A stretch of 7,618 nucleotides of DNA from Candidatus Roizmanbacteria bacterium (lineage in GTDB: Bacteria; Patescibacteriota; Microgenomatia; UBA1406; GWC2-37-13): contig JACPMD010000017.1 of NCBI GenBank assembly GCA_016186235.1, positions 1 to 7,618 on the forward strand. Direction: 5' to 3'. How positions within the stretch are numbered: position 1 is the stretch's first letter; every line of letters begins with the position of its first letter. The position numbers and the translations under genes are program-made. This document shows, piece by piece, positions 6,270-7,618 of this stretch. Below the pieces are notes generated by a model. The model was not told where the DNA came from and ran no database searches. It saw only the letters and a program-made list of their open reading frames with translations.

Positions 6270-6688
6270 TATTCTCCAAATGGACGTTTAAATTTATTGA
6301 GCCTCTTTTGGTACATGTCCCATTTTTCTGGTTGCCAGACTTCAAAGTGATCACCCACACCGATGATAACTGCTTTCTTGTCTAGATCAGCGTAATCTAA
6401 CAACGTTTTGGGAATCACAAATCTACCTTGACCATCGATCTCTACTACTATTGCACTGGAAAAAAGGTGACGCTTCATCTCTGCTTTCTGCATCTCTAAG
6501 GGAGAAGGGCTAATCAGCTCCTTTGCTGCCTTTTCCCAGTCTTCGTTTCTAAAACCTGATAAACATTGGTCAAACCCCTTTGTTAAAGTGAATGCTTTGG
6601 CTTTACCTAGAGCTTCTCTGATTTTCTTGGGGATAATAATTCTTGCGTGACCAGTAAAATTTACCCTATATTCCCCAAGAAAAAGCAT
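6269..6688 (-). CDS. mraZ: Transcriptional regulator MraZ
   Basis: DNA-binding protein of the double SpoVT-AbrB (swapped-hairpin) type that forms ring oligomers and regulates the dcw operon it heads. The 139 residues are normal length. The first repeat begins MLFLGEYRVNFTGHARIIIP, in which the usual DxKGRxxxP core is altered to TGHARIIIP. The second repeat has the textbook DGQGRFVIP (84-92). It is the first gene of the cluster, preceded by a TTGACA-based promoter and by two AAATGG repeats that are probably its own operator, and it overlaps rsmH by one base. The ATG at 6688 is chosen because the MraZ N-terminus starts right there and the -10 box ends 8 nt upstream; the mRNA would be nearly leaderless. 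Confidence 0.95.
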   Translation of the reverse strand: MLFLGEYRVNFTGHARIIIPKKIREALGKAKAFTLTKGFDQCLSGFRNEDWEKAAKELISPSPLEMQKAEMKRHLFSSAIVVEIDGQGRFVIPKTLLDYADLDKKAVIIGVGDHFEVWQPEKWDMYQKRLNKFKRPFGE

Positions 6689-6694
6689 ATAGAA

Positions 6695-6710
6695 CCATTT
6701 AACGCCATTT
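6695..6710 (-). promoter_or_regulatory. Probable MraZ operator: two AAATGG direct repeats, 10-bp period
   Basis: On the minus strand AAATGG occurs twice, at 6705-6710 and 6695-6700, exactly 10 bp apart (one helical turn). The second copy overlaps the -10 box of the mraZ promoter. Known MraZ boxes are short G-rich direct repeats with the same 10-bp spacing (TGGGN units in E. coli, AAAGTG-type units in mycoplasmas). The spacing and position match; the exact unit is inferred. Confidence 0.5.
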
Positions 6711-6725
6711 CAAACACGATGTCAA
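6697..6725 (-). promoter_or_regulatory. dcw operon (mraZ) promoter
   Basis: A perfect -35 TTGACA at 6720-6725 (minus strand) is followed at the optimal 17-nt spacing by TTAAAT at 6697-6702, a 4-of-6 match to TATAAT. Eight bases then separate it from the mraZ ATG, so transcription should begin about 2 nt before the start codon. A strong -35 with a weaker -10 covered by the AAATGG repeats fits a promoter that MraZ could occlude. Confidence 0.72.
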
Positions 6726-6737
6726 GGGGCATTGTTT

Positions 6738-6765
6738 AAGTTTCATGTTACAAGTTCCCTGTTTC
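6738..6765 (+). repeat. Degenerate 7-bp tandem repeat, four units (NNGTTNC)
   Basis: Four consecutive heptamers fit NNGTTNC: AAGTTTC at 6738, ATGTTAC at 6745, AAGTTCC at 6752 and CTGTTTC at 6759. The G, both Ts and the final C are invariant. A fifth, weaker unit would run to 6772 into the murJ -10 box. The murJ -35 (GTTACA) lies inside the array. Function unknown. Confidence 0.6.
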
Positions 6766-6775
6766 AAGATATAAT
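6747..6775 (+). promoter_or_regulatory. murJ promoter
   Basis: TATAAT at 6770-6775 is preceded at exactly 17 nt by GTTACA (6747-6752), a 4-of-6 match to TTGACA. Only five bases separate the -10 from the murJ ATG at 6781, so transcription is expected at or next to the A of the start codon. It is back to back with the mraZ promoter; the two -35 elements are 21 nt apart. Confidence 0.7.
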
Positions 6776-6780
6776 AGAGT

Positions 6781-7618
6781 ATGAATAAAATCATTGATAA
6801 GACGCGGAGCTTCATATTCGCCAAACAAACGAGCATGGTTTCTTCGGCGCTCATCTTATCGGTAATGATCATCCTCGCAAGAGTATTCGGGTTTTTTCGT
6901 TACCGTATTCTTTCTGGGCTTTTCACCAAGGAGGAATTAGATATTTTTTTGGCATCATTCAAACTTCCCGATCTGATTTTCGAAATCTTGATTACCGGCG
7001 CATTGACAAGTTCTTTTATTCCTATCTTCATTAAATACCAGGACGATAAGAAAGAGCTCAATAAAAATATTTCCTCCATTATCAATGTGATTCTCCTTCT
7101 CATGACCGTTTTGATACTCGTTCTTTACATGACGCTCGATAAGACAATACCACTTATTACTCCCGGATTCAGCAAAGAAAAAACTGAAACCGTCATTTTC
7201 TTTACACGGCTTTTGCTTCTAGGACAGCTTCCTTTTATGATCCTCGGAAACTTTTTAACCGGAATCGGCCAAGCCAACAAAACTTTTTTGTTGCCTTCAC
7301 TCGCTCCAGTTTTTTACAATCTGGCGATTATTTCTGGCGCAATCCTCCTTACTCCTTCTATGCATCTTTTAGCCCCGATCATCGGCGTGATGTTTGGATC
7401 AATATTGTTTTTGCTCATTCAGCTCCCGCTTCTTTTAAATCCCAATTTTATCTTTCAGTTCGTCATTAAAAAAACATCTGGGCTTATTGAATTTTTTCGC
7501 ATCGTAGTACCACGCGCCATGACCGTCATTGTTGCTCAAATTGATGCAACGATAGATCTTGTACTTACAACGCTCCTTGGGCCGGGGTCATATACGGTAT
7601 TTTATTTCGCCCAACACC
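6781..7618 (+). CDS. murJ: Lipid II flippase MurJ (MviN), partial, C-terminus off the window
   Basis: Polytopic inner-membrane protein of the MOP superfamily that moves lipid II to the outer face of the membrane. The 279 visible residues (of a usual 500 or more) contain a first membrane helix from about 20, then ARVFGFFRYRIL (33-44), the family's R-x-x-G-x-x-R segment with R34 and R40. KLPDLIFEILITGALTSSFIPIF (61-83) follows, corresponding to the conserved IPN...GA...FVP signature. Further hydrophobic helices lie around 100-117 and in the stretches beginning LLLLGQLPF, LAPVFYNLAI and LLAPIIGVMFG. The frame is intact to the right edge. The ATG at 6781 lies 5 nt from a TATAAT box. Divergence from mraZ places the flippase beside the genes that make and use its substrate. 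A polysaccharide exporter of the same fold is the alternative. Confidence 0.9.
   Translation, partial: MNKIIDKTRSFIFAKQTSMVSSALILSVMIILARVFGFFRYRILSGLFTKEELDIFLASFKLPDLIFEILITGALTSSFIPIFIKYQDDKKELNKNISSIINVILLLMTVLILVLYMTLDKTIPLITPGFSKEKTETVIFFTRLLLLGQLPFMILGNFLTGIGQANKTFLLPSLAPVFYNLAIISGAILLTPSMHLLAPIIGVMFGSILFLLIQLPLLLNPNFIFQFVIKKTSGLIEFFRIVVPRAMTVIVAQIDATIDLVLTTLLGPGSYTVFYFAQH

Noticed and set aside
6900..7103. Minus-strand 67-residue open frame
   Set aside because: It is antisense to murJ and lacks promoter, Shine-Dalgarno or family character.
1..7618. CRISPR array, insertion sequence, prophage or rRNA genes
   Set aside because: No spaced long direct repeats, transposase or integrase motifs, terminal inverted repeats or rRNA segments were seen by reading both strands.

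Overview
The window is AT-rich bacterial DNA carrying most of the 5' half of a division and cell wall (dcw) cluster on the minus strand. From right to left it reads mraZ, rsmH, ftsL, ftsI, a 5'-truncated murE, pgeF and, after an interruption, murC, which runs off the left edge. The stop/start overlaps (TAATG, ATGA) and 0-4 nt gaps indicate one transcription unit from mraZ to pgeF. A lipid II flippase gene, murJ, is divergent from mraZ and runs off the right edge. The short proteins, sparse Shine-Dalgarno sites, MurE residues such as the TNVTHEHLDFH stretch and the short HicB point to a Patescibacteria/CPR genome, perhaps Microgenomates; this is an inference without any search. UGA is used as a normal stop (ends of ftsL and murE), so this is not one of the lineages that read UGA as glycine.

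Layout: 1-1074 murC (minus, partial). 1075-1303 is a divergent intergenic stretch with a TATAAT box facing each way and one doubtful small ORF. 1304-1778 is a plus-strand hicB-hicA toxin-antitoxin pair in which hicA has an in-frame TAA. 1779-6688 is the dcw operon. 6689-6780 is a compact divergent promoter region holding a probable MraZ operator and a 7-bp tandem repeat. 6781-7618 is murJ (plus, partial).

Function: MraZ regulates the cluster, RsmH methylates 16S rRNA, FtsL and FtsI belong to the septal peptidoglycan machinery, MurC and MurE add L-Ala and the third residue to the UDP-MurNAc precursor, PgeF edits miscoupled precursors, and MurJ flips lipid II.

Three observations deserve most attention. 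First, a sharp junction near 3563 joins an FtsI lacking its C-terminal end directly to a MurE lacking its ATP-binding P-loop; this is either a real deletion or an assembly artefact. Second, the HicA toxin is broken by one stop codon. Third, all four genes that lead transcription units have a -10 box only 5-10 nt before the ATG, which implies leaderless or near-leaderless mRNAs. I did not find evidence of a wholly new system.
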